Positions 23,083 through 32,400 of a stretch of DNA of 64,000 nucleotides are shown in pieces. Within the stretch, counting starts at the first letter, position 1; each line of letters starts with the position of its first letter. The translations under genes were made by a program, and so were the position numbers. The notes beneath the pieces were generated by a model, which was not told where the DNA came from, searched no databases, and saw only the letters and a program-made list of their open reading frames with translations. Source of the stretch: a virus; the IMG/VR virus record IMGVR_UViG_3300010160_000047, positions 1 to 64,000 of that record; one strand, written 5' to 3'.

Positions 23083-24516
23083 ATGGCAGGAATTCCTACC
23101 TCAAACATTTTGCAACCGGGTGCTATTAGTACCCCATATGTGCAAAGACAGTTAATCTCTGATCTTCAGTTATTGACTCCTCAGTACTACAAGCAGTACG
23201 TTGAAAAATATGGCAACGAAGATTTCACTTGGTGGTTATCTACCTATGGTGGAATGGAAGAAGTAAAAAATCGTAATTACTTTTGGTTTGAAAATTATGG
23301 TAAATTAATGGTTGGTATACAAGTTGCTACCGCAGTTACAGCAAACGTAGCAGGTGCAACAGTAAGTTTAACTTTGGCTTCTGGTGACCACTTTAATTCT
23401 GGTACACAATCTCCATTGAGAGTTGGTGAAACTATCAGAATCGCATCTACAAACGTAGAAGGTGAAATCATCGCAATCACAGGTACAACTGCTAATGCAT
23501 TTACTTTCCAAATTCGTCCAAAAATTTCTACTCAAGCATTAAACACATTAGGTTCAACTCAATTGTTGACTACTGATGTTATTTTGTTTGGTGGTGATAT
23601 GGATGCTGGTGAAGCTTCTACAAGCATCAATCCTCTTATCCATTTGGATCAGAAATATGAGAACAACATTACCGAAATGAGAGAATCTTGGTCAGCATCA
23701 GACTTAGCTGAAATGAGTGAGGTTTTCTATAACAGCGGTGTTTCTGGTATGGAAATGGCAGGTGGCGCACAAGCAGGTACTAGCTATTTCACTTACAAAG
23801 GATTGGTAAAATCAAACCAACGCTTCATCAACAACGTAGAGTTTAAATTAATGCGTGGTAATATTCAAAATAACTCTGGTTTAGGTACTACTACATCTGT
23901 AGGTTCTCAAGGTATTATTCCTAAGGTTCTTGCTGATGGTGAATCAGTTGGTTATACTCCGGGTACATTGGATATTGCTAAATTGCATGAAATCACTCGT
24001 ATCATGGATGTTAATGGTTGTGCCAACGAAAATATGTGGTTACAAGATATTTATCAAAGACAAAACTTCTCTGATGGTTTGTTTAAAGAATATCCTGCTG
24101 GTGCTTACGTTTGGGGGCAAAACGAAAAGTCAGAAGAAGCCGCTATTAACTATGGTGTACAATCATTGAGAATTGATGGCTATATGTTCAAAGTTAAGAA
24201 GTACAAACAATTCAATACAGAAATGACCGTAGGTATCACTCCTGTATCTGATTACTTCCGTAATTTCGGAATGATTTGTCCTCAAGGCGAAACTCGTGAT
24301 GCGAAAAATGTTACTAAAGCATACAAAAACATTACTGTTATGTATCAAGCTCCTCCAAAAGGTGGAACTACTGGTAACGCAATCAGAGTATGGCAATGGG
24401 GTGGTGGTTCTCAGAACCCAACTTCTGGTACAATGACTGACAACATTGAAACTATCACTTATCGTGGTACTCGTGTATGTGCAGCAAACCAATTCATTAT
24501 CGTTCAAGCTGGATAA
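23083..24516 (+). CDS. Major capsid protein
   Basis: A 477-residue protein with the expected size, the scaffold gene just upstream and a strong terminator just downstream. The sequence alternates beta strands and helices typical of HK97-fold coats. It carries a Gly/Thr-rich insert around residues 85-160 (VTANVAGATVSLTLASGDHF) that probably protrudes from the capsomer. Codons ending in C (ttc, aac, atc, cgc) are more frequent than in its neighbours, a sign of very high expression. No cleavage site is obvious. No family alignment was possible here, so the call rests on context and composition. Confidence 0.8.
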   Translation: MAGIPTSNILQPGAISTPYVQRQLISDLQLLTPQYYKQYVEKYGNEDFTWWLSTYGGMEEVKNRNYFWFENYGKLMVGIQVATAVTANVAGATVSLTLASGDHFNSGTQSPLRVGETIRIASTNVEGEIIAITGTTANAFTFQIRPKISTQALNTLGSTQLLTTDVILFGGDMDAGEASTSINPLIHLDQKYENNITEMRESWSASDLAEMSEVFYNSGVSGMEMAGGAQAGTSYFTYKGLVKSNQRFINNVEFKLMRGNIQNNSGLGTTTSVGSQGIIPKVLADGESVGYTPGTLDIAKLHEITRIMDVNGCANENMWLQDIYQRQNFSDGLFKEYPAGAYVWGQNEKSEEAAINYGVQSLRIDGYMFKVKKYKQFNTEMTVGITPVSDYFRNFGMICPQGETRDAKNVTKAYKNITVMYQAPPKGGTTGNAIRVWQWGGGSQNPTSGTMTDNIETITYRGTRVCAANQFIIVQAG

Positions 24517-24534
24517 TCAGTTGAATAAAAAAAC

Positions 24535-24567
24535 ACCCCGGGTTGAGAAATCTCCCGGGGTTATTTT
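24535..24567 (+). terminator. Strong terminator after the major capsid gene
   Basis: ACCCCGGG (24535-24542) pairs perfectly with CCCGGGGT (24554-24561) around an 11-base loop, followed by TATTTT. GC stems of this strength are otherwise absent from this AT-rich window. Confidence 0.88.
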
Positions 24568-24630
24568 AAAATATCATCCTATGTATGTAGGAGGCATAAG
24601 CCTTAAAATTTAAAAAATAAAAAAAATAAA

Positions 24631-25533
24631 ATGGCAAGATTAAAAGATGTGAATTTTTCTATACAAGGAGAAACACAACAATCAGAAAGTTCTTTATTTC
24701 ACGATGAAGTTGCAAGAATAGCAGTAGCAGATAATCCACCAACTACTGAAACAAGATTTCATATTTTTAAATTGGTAGATACCAATAAAAAAGGTGGTAC
24801 TTATATTCCTAACATTGATGATGTTATTAACCCAGAAACAGGTAAAGAAGAAAGGGTTAGATTGCTTTCTGGAATAGAATCAATTTGGGTAAAAGACCAA
24901 AAGGGATTAGATCAAGATTATATAAGACAAAACGCAAAAAGTTTATCTTTCCCTAGAGGTGCAAAATGTTTGCGTATACCAGATTGGGATAAAACAGCTT
25001 TAGAGTTTGCAAGAATATGCAGACATAATATTGGTAATCCAAACCGCAAAAGTGGAAGTAAATTTGAGTTTTTTGAATATGATCCAGCAAAACAAGCTAG
25101 AGAAGCATTTGAAAGAGAAAGCCTAGAAATTGATATGGCAATCATTGCTCGTGAATTGGATGAAATTACTTTGAAAAAATATATCAGCTTTTTGAAAATA
25201 ATTATGCACGATGAACTTGGCGAACCCAAAACAATTGATTCTTTAAGAAAAGAATTAATGATGTATGCTAAGAGAAATCCATTTTTATTCAAAGATTTAA
25301 TTAATAATAAATCAATTGAAGTTGAGATTAGTTATATGATAAAGAAAGGGATTCTTTCAGCTAAAATAGATGTAGGAAGTCAACCTGGTAGAGCATTTTG
25401 GGCAAATGGCGGTGGTTTAATTGGATTAATCCCATCTAATAGACAAGCCTTGGATTATTTAACTGAGTTGGCTTTGACTAATACAGAAGAAGGAAGAACA
25501 TTTCAAAAACAATTAAAAGAAACAATGAAATGA
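24631..25533 (+). CDS. Hypothetical structural protein, 300 residues
   Basis: First gene after the capsid terminator and overlapped by four bases by the next gene. The N-terminal 100 residues are mixed; from about 150 onward it is helical (AKQAREAFERESLEIDMAIIAREL), ending with SRQ-like charged helices. The KLVDTNKKGGTYIPNIDDVINPETG segment is Gly/Asn-turn rich. No recognised family. Position suggests a head-completion or internal head protein. Confidence 0.62.
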   Translation: MARLKDVNFSIQGETQQSESSLFHDEVARIAVADNPPTTETRFHIFKLVDTNKKGGTYIPNIDDVINPETGKEERVRLLSGIESIWVKDQKGLDQDYIRQNAKSLSFPRGAKCLRIPDWDKTALEFARICRHNIGNPNRKSGSKFEFFEYDPAKQAREAFERESLEIDMAIIARELDEITLKKYISFLKIIMHDELGEPKTIDSLRKELMMYAKRNPFLFKDLINNKSIEVEISYMIKKGILSAKIDVGSQPGRAFWANGGGLIGLIPSNRQALDYLTELALTNTEEGRTFQKQLKETMK

Positions 25534-26429
25534 CAATAGATGAAATTTACCAAATAATACTTTATAGTACAGCTAAGAATTTATCTCAAGGGTACGTTAG
25601 TCCTACAGATTTTAATCTTACTATAAATCAAGCACAAAAAAGCTATACATCGTATTTACTTGGTTCATTTCAACAATATATGCCTGGAAGGGCGGTTGCA
25701 AGGGTAGAATTTGGACAAAACACAATAGTCAGAACAAGGTTAGCTCCAATAATATATTGGGCAAATTTAACGGTGAATGGCTCTGGGTTTTGTTCATACC
25801 CTAGTGATTATTTACAGGCAGATGCAATGTTTACAAATACTGGATATAATCGTATTAGATGCGTACAGCAGGATTCTTTATATTCTTATTATAATTCTGC
25901 AATAGATCCAATAACTACTAACCCTATTTATATTTTAGAAGACACAGGATTTCATTTTTTCCCTGAAACCATAGGAACGGCTAAATTAAGTTATGTAGCT
26001 AATCCTCCAGATATGGTTTGGGCATATGCAGATAATACAAATGGCATCCCAGTTTTTACAACAGGTATTCAAGGAGTAAATGTAATTACAGGTGGTAGTG
26101 GTTATTCTTCCGCAACAGTTATATTTTCAGCCCCATCAATAGGAGGAGTTCAAGCAACAGGCACAGTAACTTTATCAAGCGGTGTAGTTACAGGTATAGT
26201 TATGACAAATAATGGTAGTGGGTATATTGGTTTAACACCTACAATGACTTTTACCGGAGTAGGGGGTACAGGTGCAACTTTTTCTGCACCAACAATTTCA
26301 GTAAATCCAGTTTGGGATGATGCGACTATGTTAGAAATAATAGTTAGAGCATTAGCGATTATTGGTGTAAATTTACAATTAAATGTAGTTGAACAATATT
26401 CAATGGCAATTAAAAACCAAGGACAATAA
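25530..26429 (+). CDS. Head-tail connector protein with an inserted beta domain
   Basis: A 299-residue protein. Its start (MTIDEIYQIILYSTAKNLSQGYVSPTDFNLTINQAQKSY) and its end (DATMLEIIVRALAIIGVNLQLNVVEQYSMAIKNQGQ is the last helix region) are helical and fit connector ring proteins. Between about residues 175 and 260 lie two GSGY units with strands (VIFSAPSIGGVQATG, MTFTGVGGTGATFSAP), a beta-repeat known from many phage surface proteins. It therefore looks like a ring protein carrying an outward-facing decoration. It overlaps both neighbours by a few bases. Confidence 0.6.
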   Translation: MTIDEIYQIILYSTAKNLSQGYVSPTDFNLTINQAQKSYTSYLLGSFQQYMPGRAVARVEFGQNTIVRTRLAPIIYWANLTVNGSGFCSYPSDYLQADAMFTNTGYNRIRCVQQDSLYSYYNSAIDPITTNPIYILEDTGFHFFPETIGTAKLSYVANPPDMVWAYADNTNGIPVFTTGIQGVNVITGGSGYSSATVIFSAPSIGGVQATGTVTLSSGVVTGIVMTNNGSGYIGLTPTMTFTGVGGTGATFSAPTISVNPVWDDATMLEIIVRALAIIGVNLQLNVVEQYSMAIKNQGQ

Positions 26430-27646
26430 TGGCAAATCAAATACAAGGAACGGTTTACCAAATTGATGGCAGCCCATTATCATCTCCAATAGAAGTTTCT
26501 TTTTTAACTAATAACATATATATTAGAGAGTATCAAATTGGTTTGATATCAGAGGTTAATGCAGCCATTGTTTATTATCCAAACACAAGCAACCAATTAC
26601 AAGAACAAACATTTTTAGTTTCTGAATCCGCATCTACATTAATAGCGGCAGCAAACGTAAACGGAACTACACAAGTATCAACTACAGTTTTAGAAATAAA
26701 TCAAGATCCACAAATACCGGGCGGATTAAATTTCAGTTTTCCTGCACAAGGTATTTCAATATGGCCTGTGGCTGTACCTATAGTAGGAGGGGTAAATTCA
26801 TTTCTTGAATTTAAAAATAAAAAATATTACCTTCTTGAAGATGAAGCTACGTTAGTATCAGCGGCAAATGCAGGAGGTGGAGGAGGAGGAGGAGTAAGTG
26901 GAGATGGCACTACAAATTATATTGCTAAATGGTCAAATGCAACAACTCTTTCAGATTCTAATTTATTTGATGATGGAAATGTAATTAAAAGTGTTTATGG
27001 CGGTAATGATACAGGGACTTATCTTGATTTTGGGAATAAAACATTTTTATTTGGAGAAGGGGGTAATACACTACCCTATGGTTTAAAAGTTATTTTTGAT
27101 AATTCTAATTCAGAGTGTTCTTTAGGCGATATTACAAATAATTATTTATTAGTAATGTTGCATATATTACCAAATCAAATAGAAACAAGATGGAACGGTT
27201 GGACTACTGGATTAAATTTAGATTATACAAATGGTATTTATAGATTTGGAGATTACGGTAATTCTAATAAAGGAACTTATTTAAATATAGATGATACAAA
27301 TAGCAAAATTTCAACTTTTTATAATTCTATTAATATTGGTTTAGATTTGGATTTTGCAAATAGTGTCTATTGTTTTGGATCACCATTTGAAGTATCTGGA
27401 ATAAAAGTAGAAGAAGCTGCCAGAGTGGTAACTATAGGTGATAGTTTTGGAAATGGAAACGGAAATCGTATTACACTTGATGATTTTTTGGAAACAATAA
27501 AATTCAGTACAGCAAACGGAAATTATAAATTTGAAAATATACGAGCATATTCAGACAATACAGATGCTATTGCGAATGGATTGTCTGTAGGTGATATATA
27601 CAGACACAGCATTGGTGATGTAGATCAATTATGTATTGTACATTAA
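26429..27646 (+). CDS. Virion surface or head-fibre-like protein
   Basis: A 405-residue beta-rich protein. Two related stretches, QTFLVSESASTLIAAANVNG (about 68-87) and YYLLEDEATLVSAANAGG (about 131-148), precede a glycine hinge (GGGGGGGVSGDG). The remainder is Gly/Asn/Thr-rich with loose repeats around DFGNKTFLFGEG and LDYTNGIYRFGDYG. This architecture, an anchoring N-terminus, a flexible hinge and a repetitive distal part, fits a head fibre or tail appendage. Exact family unknown. Confidence 0.55.
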   Translation: MANQIQGTVYQIDGSPLSSPIEVSFLTNNIYIREYQIGLISEVNAAIVYYPNTSNQLQEQTFLVSESASTLIAAANVNGTTQVSTTVLEINQDPQIPGGLNFSFPAQGISIWPVAVPIVGGVNSFLEFKNKKYYLLEDEATLVSAANAGGGGGGGVSGDGTTNYIAKWSNATTLSDSNLFDDGNVIKSVYGGNDTGTYLDFGNKTFLFGEGGNTLPYGLKVIFDNSNSECSLGDITNNYLLVMLHILPNQIETRWNGWTTGLNLDYTNGIYRFGDYGNSNKGTYLNIDDTNSKISTFYNSINIGLDLDFANSVYCFGSPFEVSGIKVEEAARVVTIGDSFGNGNGNRITLDDFLETIKFSTANGNYKFENIRAYSDNTDAIANGLSVGDIYRHSIGDVDQLCIVH

Positions 27647-27658
27647 TAAAAACATAAA

Positions 27659-27802
27659 ATGACAAACGAACAAGCATTGCAAATTTTAAAACAAGTAGTA
27701 GACCAATCTATTGGTAATGGTATTTTTAAAAATGCCGAAAGTGTTAGTACAGTACTTCAAGCATTACAAACAATAGTGAAAGAATTACAAAAAAATAATT
27801 AA
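27659..27802 (+). CDS. Small 47-residue helical protein
   Basis: The frame begins after the leader AAAACATAAAATG and ends one base into the next gene's ATG (TAATG). The product (MTNEQALQILKQVVDQSIGN...) is a short amphipathic helical pair. Proteins of this size beginning with NEQALQIL and ending in short polar helices are common in Bacteroidota phages; function unknown. Confidence 0.6.
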   Translation: MTNEQALQILKQVVDQSIGNGIFKNAESVSTVLQALQTIVKELQKNN

Positions 27803-28437
27803 TGACACGCCAACAACTTATAGAACAAATATTAAGACAAGTCTATGGCACACAGCCATCCGATGATGCTTCTATTACTCCAAACTTAGTTAATCAAATG
27901 ATTAATCAAGGTATAGGGATAGTAGTAAAACAAAACTATAAGGATGCAGTACAACTTGATGGTATTGGTTATATTAATAATAGCTTTTACACTACATTCA
28001 AAGCATTGCCTATAACGCTAGATGAAAATTTTATTTGGAAATTAACGCTTCCGCAAGTGCCAATGGGAATAGGTAGAAACGAAGGGATTTCTACATTACA
28101 ATTTAAGAATTCTAATGCTGAAATATCTAGACCAGTAGTATGGTTATCACAAGACCAAGTTACTTATTATCAATCATTGCAACAACCTCCTAATAAAACA
28201 TTAGCATATCAACAAGGCGAGTCTGTATATGTAATAAGCTCTTTAATGCTTAATCAATACACAGCCACAGTAACAATAATTTCTGGAGGGGATAGTACAA
28301 ACTTAGCAAGTGTTTTAAATGTTCCCGATGATTATATACCTGGGATAGTAGATTATGTAACTAAAACATTAATGTTAGCAAGGAATCAAATACAAGACAA
28401 CGCAAATGATGGAAACGATGCAATCAGAACAGTTTAA
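27802..28437 (+). CDS. Connector/ring protein
   Basis: A 211-residue protein (MTRQQLIEQILRQVYG...) with an N-terminal helical pair, a beta centre and a C-terminal long helix, as in neck ring proteins of short-tailed phages. It lies between two other connector-like genes and overlaps the previous small gene by one base. The name is a positional inference. Confidence 0.55.
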   Translation: MTRQQLIEQILRQVYGTQPSDDASITPNLVNQMINQGIGIVVKQNYKDAVQLDGIGYINNSFYTTFKALPITLDENFIWKLTLPQVPMGIGRNEGISTLQFKNSNAEISRPVVWLSQDQVTYYQSLQQPPNKTLAYQQGESVYVISSLMLNQYTATVTIISGGDSTNLASVLNVPDDYIPGIVDYVTKTLMLARNQIQDNANDGNDAIRTV

Positions 28438-28441
28438 ATTT

Positions 28442-28705
28442 ATGAAACCAATAAGAAACCAAATATTATTCAAGCCATTAATAGTAGATGAAAAAACTAA
28501 AGGTGGATTATTTGTACCAGATAACTACAGAAACGAGTTAGATAAAGGAACAATAGTGGAGGTAGGCGAAGGTACAAAGCAACATCCAATGTATTTAAAG
28601 AAAGGCGATATTGGCTTTAGGGTTCATAAATGGGGGACATTAGTAGAAATAAACGGAGAGTCCTTTTATTTAATGGAAGATAGTGCTATATTAGCCACAA
28701 TTTAA
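28442..28705 (+). CDS. Phage-encoded GroES-like cochaperonin
   Basis: An 87-residue protein that matches GroES across its length: KPIRNQILFKPL, the mobile-loop region EKTKGGLFVPDN (hydrophobic LFV in place of the IVL tripeptide that binds GroEL), GTIVEVGEG, the central MYLKKGDIGFRV, and the C-terminal FYLMEDSAILATI. It would cap the host GroEL and probably helps fold a capsid or tail protein, as T4 gp31 does. The ATG at 28442 is preferred; upstream ATGs overlap the ring-protein gene and add residues that GroES does not have. Confidence 0.85.
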   Translation: MKPIRNQILFKPLIVDEKTKGGLFVPDNYRNELDKGTIVEVGEGTKQHPMYLKKGDIGFRVHKWGTLVEINGESFYLMEDSAILATI

Positions 28706-28717
28706 AACCTATGTAAA

Positions 28718-29488
28718 ATGAGCAATACACACCAACAATATGCATCTCTTGATACAGTTATAAATTTATATTTAGACAGGTCTGAACAAAGCATACATAA
28801 ATACTACAAGTGTTGGCAACTTGCTTTCTCTGGAATGGAAGAACTTGGACTTGATTTTTTTTATCAAATCAAATCAGTTAAGCTTCCTGTAAATGCCAAT
28901 CTTACAGTTAGTCTTCCAGATGATTATCTTAATTACACAAAAGTAGGAATATTGAATAATAGAGGCGAAATAATCCCAATGGGTTATAATAGCAACCTTA
29001 CAACTTTTGCAGATTTACAACCAAACAGATTAGAAAAAACCCAAGACTCTACTATAGCAGACATTATTCAATTTAATACCCCTATATGGTATAATTATTG
29101 GAACAATGGTGCTTTTTCTACGCTATATGGTATTCCATCGGGATCTCCATTTGTAGGAAGTTTTAAGGTAGATAATCACAATGGAGTTATTTTATTAAAT
29201 GAGAATTATGGTTTTGATTATGTGATGCTTGAATATGTAGCTTCACCAAAACAAGGAGAAGAATATTATATTCCCATTCAATTTAAAACTGCATTAATGT
29301 GGTATATTGCATACAATGATATTGCTATGCTTCCTAATAGTCGCAAAGGAACTCTTGGAGATAAAGAACAAAGAAAAAGAGCATATCATAACGAAAGAAG
29401 AGTTGCAAATGCAAGATATAGACCAATAGACTTGCAATCAGCATATGAGTGGGGAATGCAAACAAATAGGCTCACAGTAAAAATTTAA
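28718..29488 (+). CDS. Connector/tail adaptor protein
   Basis: A 256-residue protein (MSNTHQQYASLDTVINLYLDRSEQSI...). The pattern VKLPVNANLTVSLPDDYLNYTKVGI, followed by aromatic-rich loops and a helical C-terminus (ALMWYIAYNDIAML), resembles P22 gp4- or T7 gp11-like adaptor proteins that bridge portal and tail. It precedes the long tail-hub-like gene by three bases. Family membership is inferred. Confidence 0.6.
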   Translation: MSNTHQQYASLDTVINLYLDRSEQSIHKYYKCWQLAFSGMEELGLDFFYQIKSVKLPVNANLTVSLPDDYLNYTKVGILNNRGEIIPMGYNSNLTTFADLQPNRLEKTQDSTIADIIQFNTPIWYNYWNNGAFSTLYGIPSGSPFVGSFKVDNHNGVILLNENYGFDYVMLEYVASPKQGEEYYIPIQFKTALMWYIAYNDIAMLPNSRKGTLGDKEQRKRAYHNERRVANARYRPIDLQSAYEWGMQTNRLTVKI

Positions 29489-29491
29489 CAA

Positions 29492-32400
29492 GTGATAGAA
29501 GTTAGAGATTTTCGTGGTAAAATAAATCAAGATGATAATGCCTACAAAGTTCAAAAAGGGGATTATTTAGATGCATTAAACATAACTAGAGATGCTCAAG
29601 GTAATGGGCAAGACCAAGTAGTTTCAACAGTAGTAGGAAATCAAAGTATTCCTACATTAAGTGCAACCGATGGAAGTGATACTATAGGCACTACTACTAC
29701 CACTACAATTTTTTTTTCAGGGTCGGTATTGCCTTTAACTAATATTTTAATTAATCTTTTTGATGGCACTACTTATACAACAGCATCTTTTTATACTACA
29801 TATGGACATAGTAGTATTCCAACAATAACAGCTGCTTTATTAGCAAATGGTAATGTATTAGTTGGTACTTATACTGCTACCGATACAACATTTTCTATAA
29901 CTTTTGATAATACAATATATCTAAGTATTAGTTATACTATTACTAATGGTATGCTAGGGACAAATAAAGTTATTGGCAATTATGCCGATAAAGTAAGAAA
30001 TAGACAATATTTTTTTACTTGGAATAGTAGCGGATATAATACTATAAATTATTATGATGCTAATACTAATTCCATAATAAATTTAATAACAGATTCTACT
30101 TTAATAGATACCGGAGGTTTAACTATTTTAAATTTTAATCCATCTTTTAGAATTAATCATATAGATATTGTTTATAGAGATGAAGATGGTGATCTTTTAT
30201 TTTGGACAGATGGATTTAATCCTCCTTCTAAAATAAATGTAAAGACAGCAGAAACAGGAGGATATGGTGTTGTATTAAGAAGTTATATTGATGTAGCCAA
30301 AGAACCGCCAACAGATCCACCATATTGTGTATATCAAGATAATGCTAGTGTTACTATAAACAATTTAAACAATAGATTATTTAAATTTAAGTATAGATAT
30401 GTTTATGATGATTTAGAAAAAAGTGTAACTAGCGCACAAAGCGAAGTTGCTATTCCTAAAGAATATGTTAATCAATCTGTAATATCTAATCCAACTAAAA
30501 ATTCAAGCATATTAATTGCAGTTAAAACAGGGTTGCCTAATGTAATTAAAATTGAAATTTTAGGATCAGAATCTTTAGGAGAATCATGGTCAGATTTTTT
30601 TCTAATAAAAGTCATAGATAATTCATTTGGATTCCCTTCAGCTCAATTTAATTTTTTAAATGAACAGGCGTATTCTCCAATTCCATTAAATGAAAGTATT
30701 CAGCCATTTGATAATGTACCTCAAAAAGCATATACGCAATCGTTACCTAATGGTAATGTTTTAGATTATGGAGCAATAACAGAAAACTATAATTTAATAA
30801 CACCAGATTATTTAACTACTATTGATACGAATGTAAAATTATCAAGCTATTTAAATCAAACGGCAGAAATACTTTTATATAAAATTGAAAATCCAAATTC
30901 AATTCAAATAGTAATAGCAGGAAATCCTAATATTGGGGATTTATTTAATTTAAATTATATTTATGATACAATTCCTACAAGTACATCAATAATTGCAACA
31001 GGAATCACAACGGCCTCTTTAGTAACAGATATAGAAAATCAATTTATTGCTTTAGGTTATACTATTCAAATAAGTGGACTTAATTCTTTAATTATAAGCG
31101 ATTCTCCACATATATTAGATACTTATTTGCCTACAGGAGTATTTCCGGTAGCATTATTTGATAACAAAAATTCTAGTCTTGTATATGATTGGGCATCTAG
31201 ATATTCTTATGGAGTAGTTTATTTTGATGATAAAGGAAGAACAAATAGTGTTATAACATCTATACCTAGTTCATTTGAAACTCAACAATATGATGAATTA
31301 GCACCTCCATCTAATCCATTAGAGATTTATATTCCACAGCAAATACTTGAAATAAATAGTGCGCCCCCTAGTTGGGCATCATATTTTGAATTAGTACGAA
31401 CAAAAAATCTTACTAAAGGTAATTTTTTATATTGGGTTAGTGAAAGGACTCTTAAAGATTCATCTCCAAATTCTGCTGGATATCAATATGCGTATATTTC
31501 TATAGGCAACTTAACTCAATATATTGTAGATAATCCTGAAATAAAAACATTAGGATATGAATTTGTAGCAGGCGATAGAATTAGATTTATAAAATTATAT
31601 GATTCATCTTTTGTAACTGCTCAAATATATACAAACCATGATTTTGAAATAGTAAATAGTGTTACTAATCCTGTTATCAATGGAATTACCATTATTGGAC
31701 AAGTAATAAAAATACTTTTACCTACAACAGTAGTTGGTATTTTTGATTTTGGCACAATTCAGTTTAATAATTATTTAATTGAATTATATACACCTGCTCC
31801 TAATTTTTCAGATAACCTTAATCTTTATTATGAATTTGGAGAAAAATATGCAATAAATGGATTTAATACACCCCAACCATATCATAATGGAATGATACAA
31901 AATCAAACTATTTCTCAACCAGCTATTTTTAAATTATATAAAGGAGATAGTTATTTTAGATTTAGAACAATGCCAACAGGAGGTGAAATTAAATTTTCTA
32001 TGGGTACTGGTCATATAGACTTTCAAAGTAATCTTGGGGGTACGGTAATATCAAATACCAATAACAATGCTTTATATACAGGTCAAAATTTTACAGGGCG
32101 TAGTGGAGGAATCTCATTAGCAGGTGAAATGCCTATTACTTATAATTCCGTAACTCCTCCTAAGATTAGAATAAAAGGATTTCTAACATATGCATCAGAT
32201 GCAAATTCTTTTCAAGGAAATATTATTTTAAATGCCTATTTAATAGGTGGATTTTCCTTTAATTTTCTTGGAAATTTACCTACTACACCGCCATTACCTC
32301 CATTAACCGCAAATCAAGACAAAACGGTTTTATTTGATTATGTAATTCAGTTGCCATCAGGATATGATGGATTACGATGGGATGTAGAACAACAAGCAGG

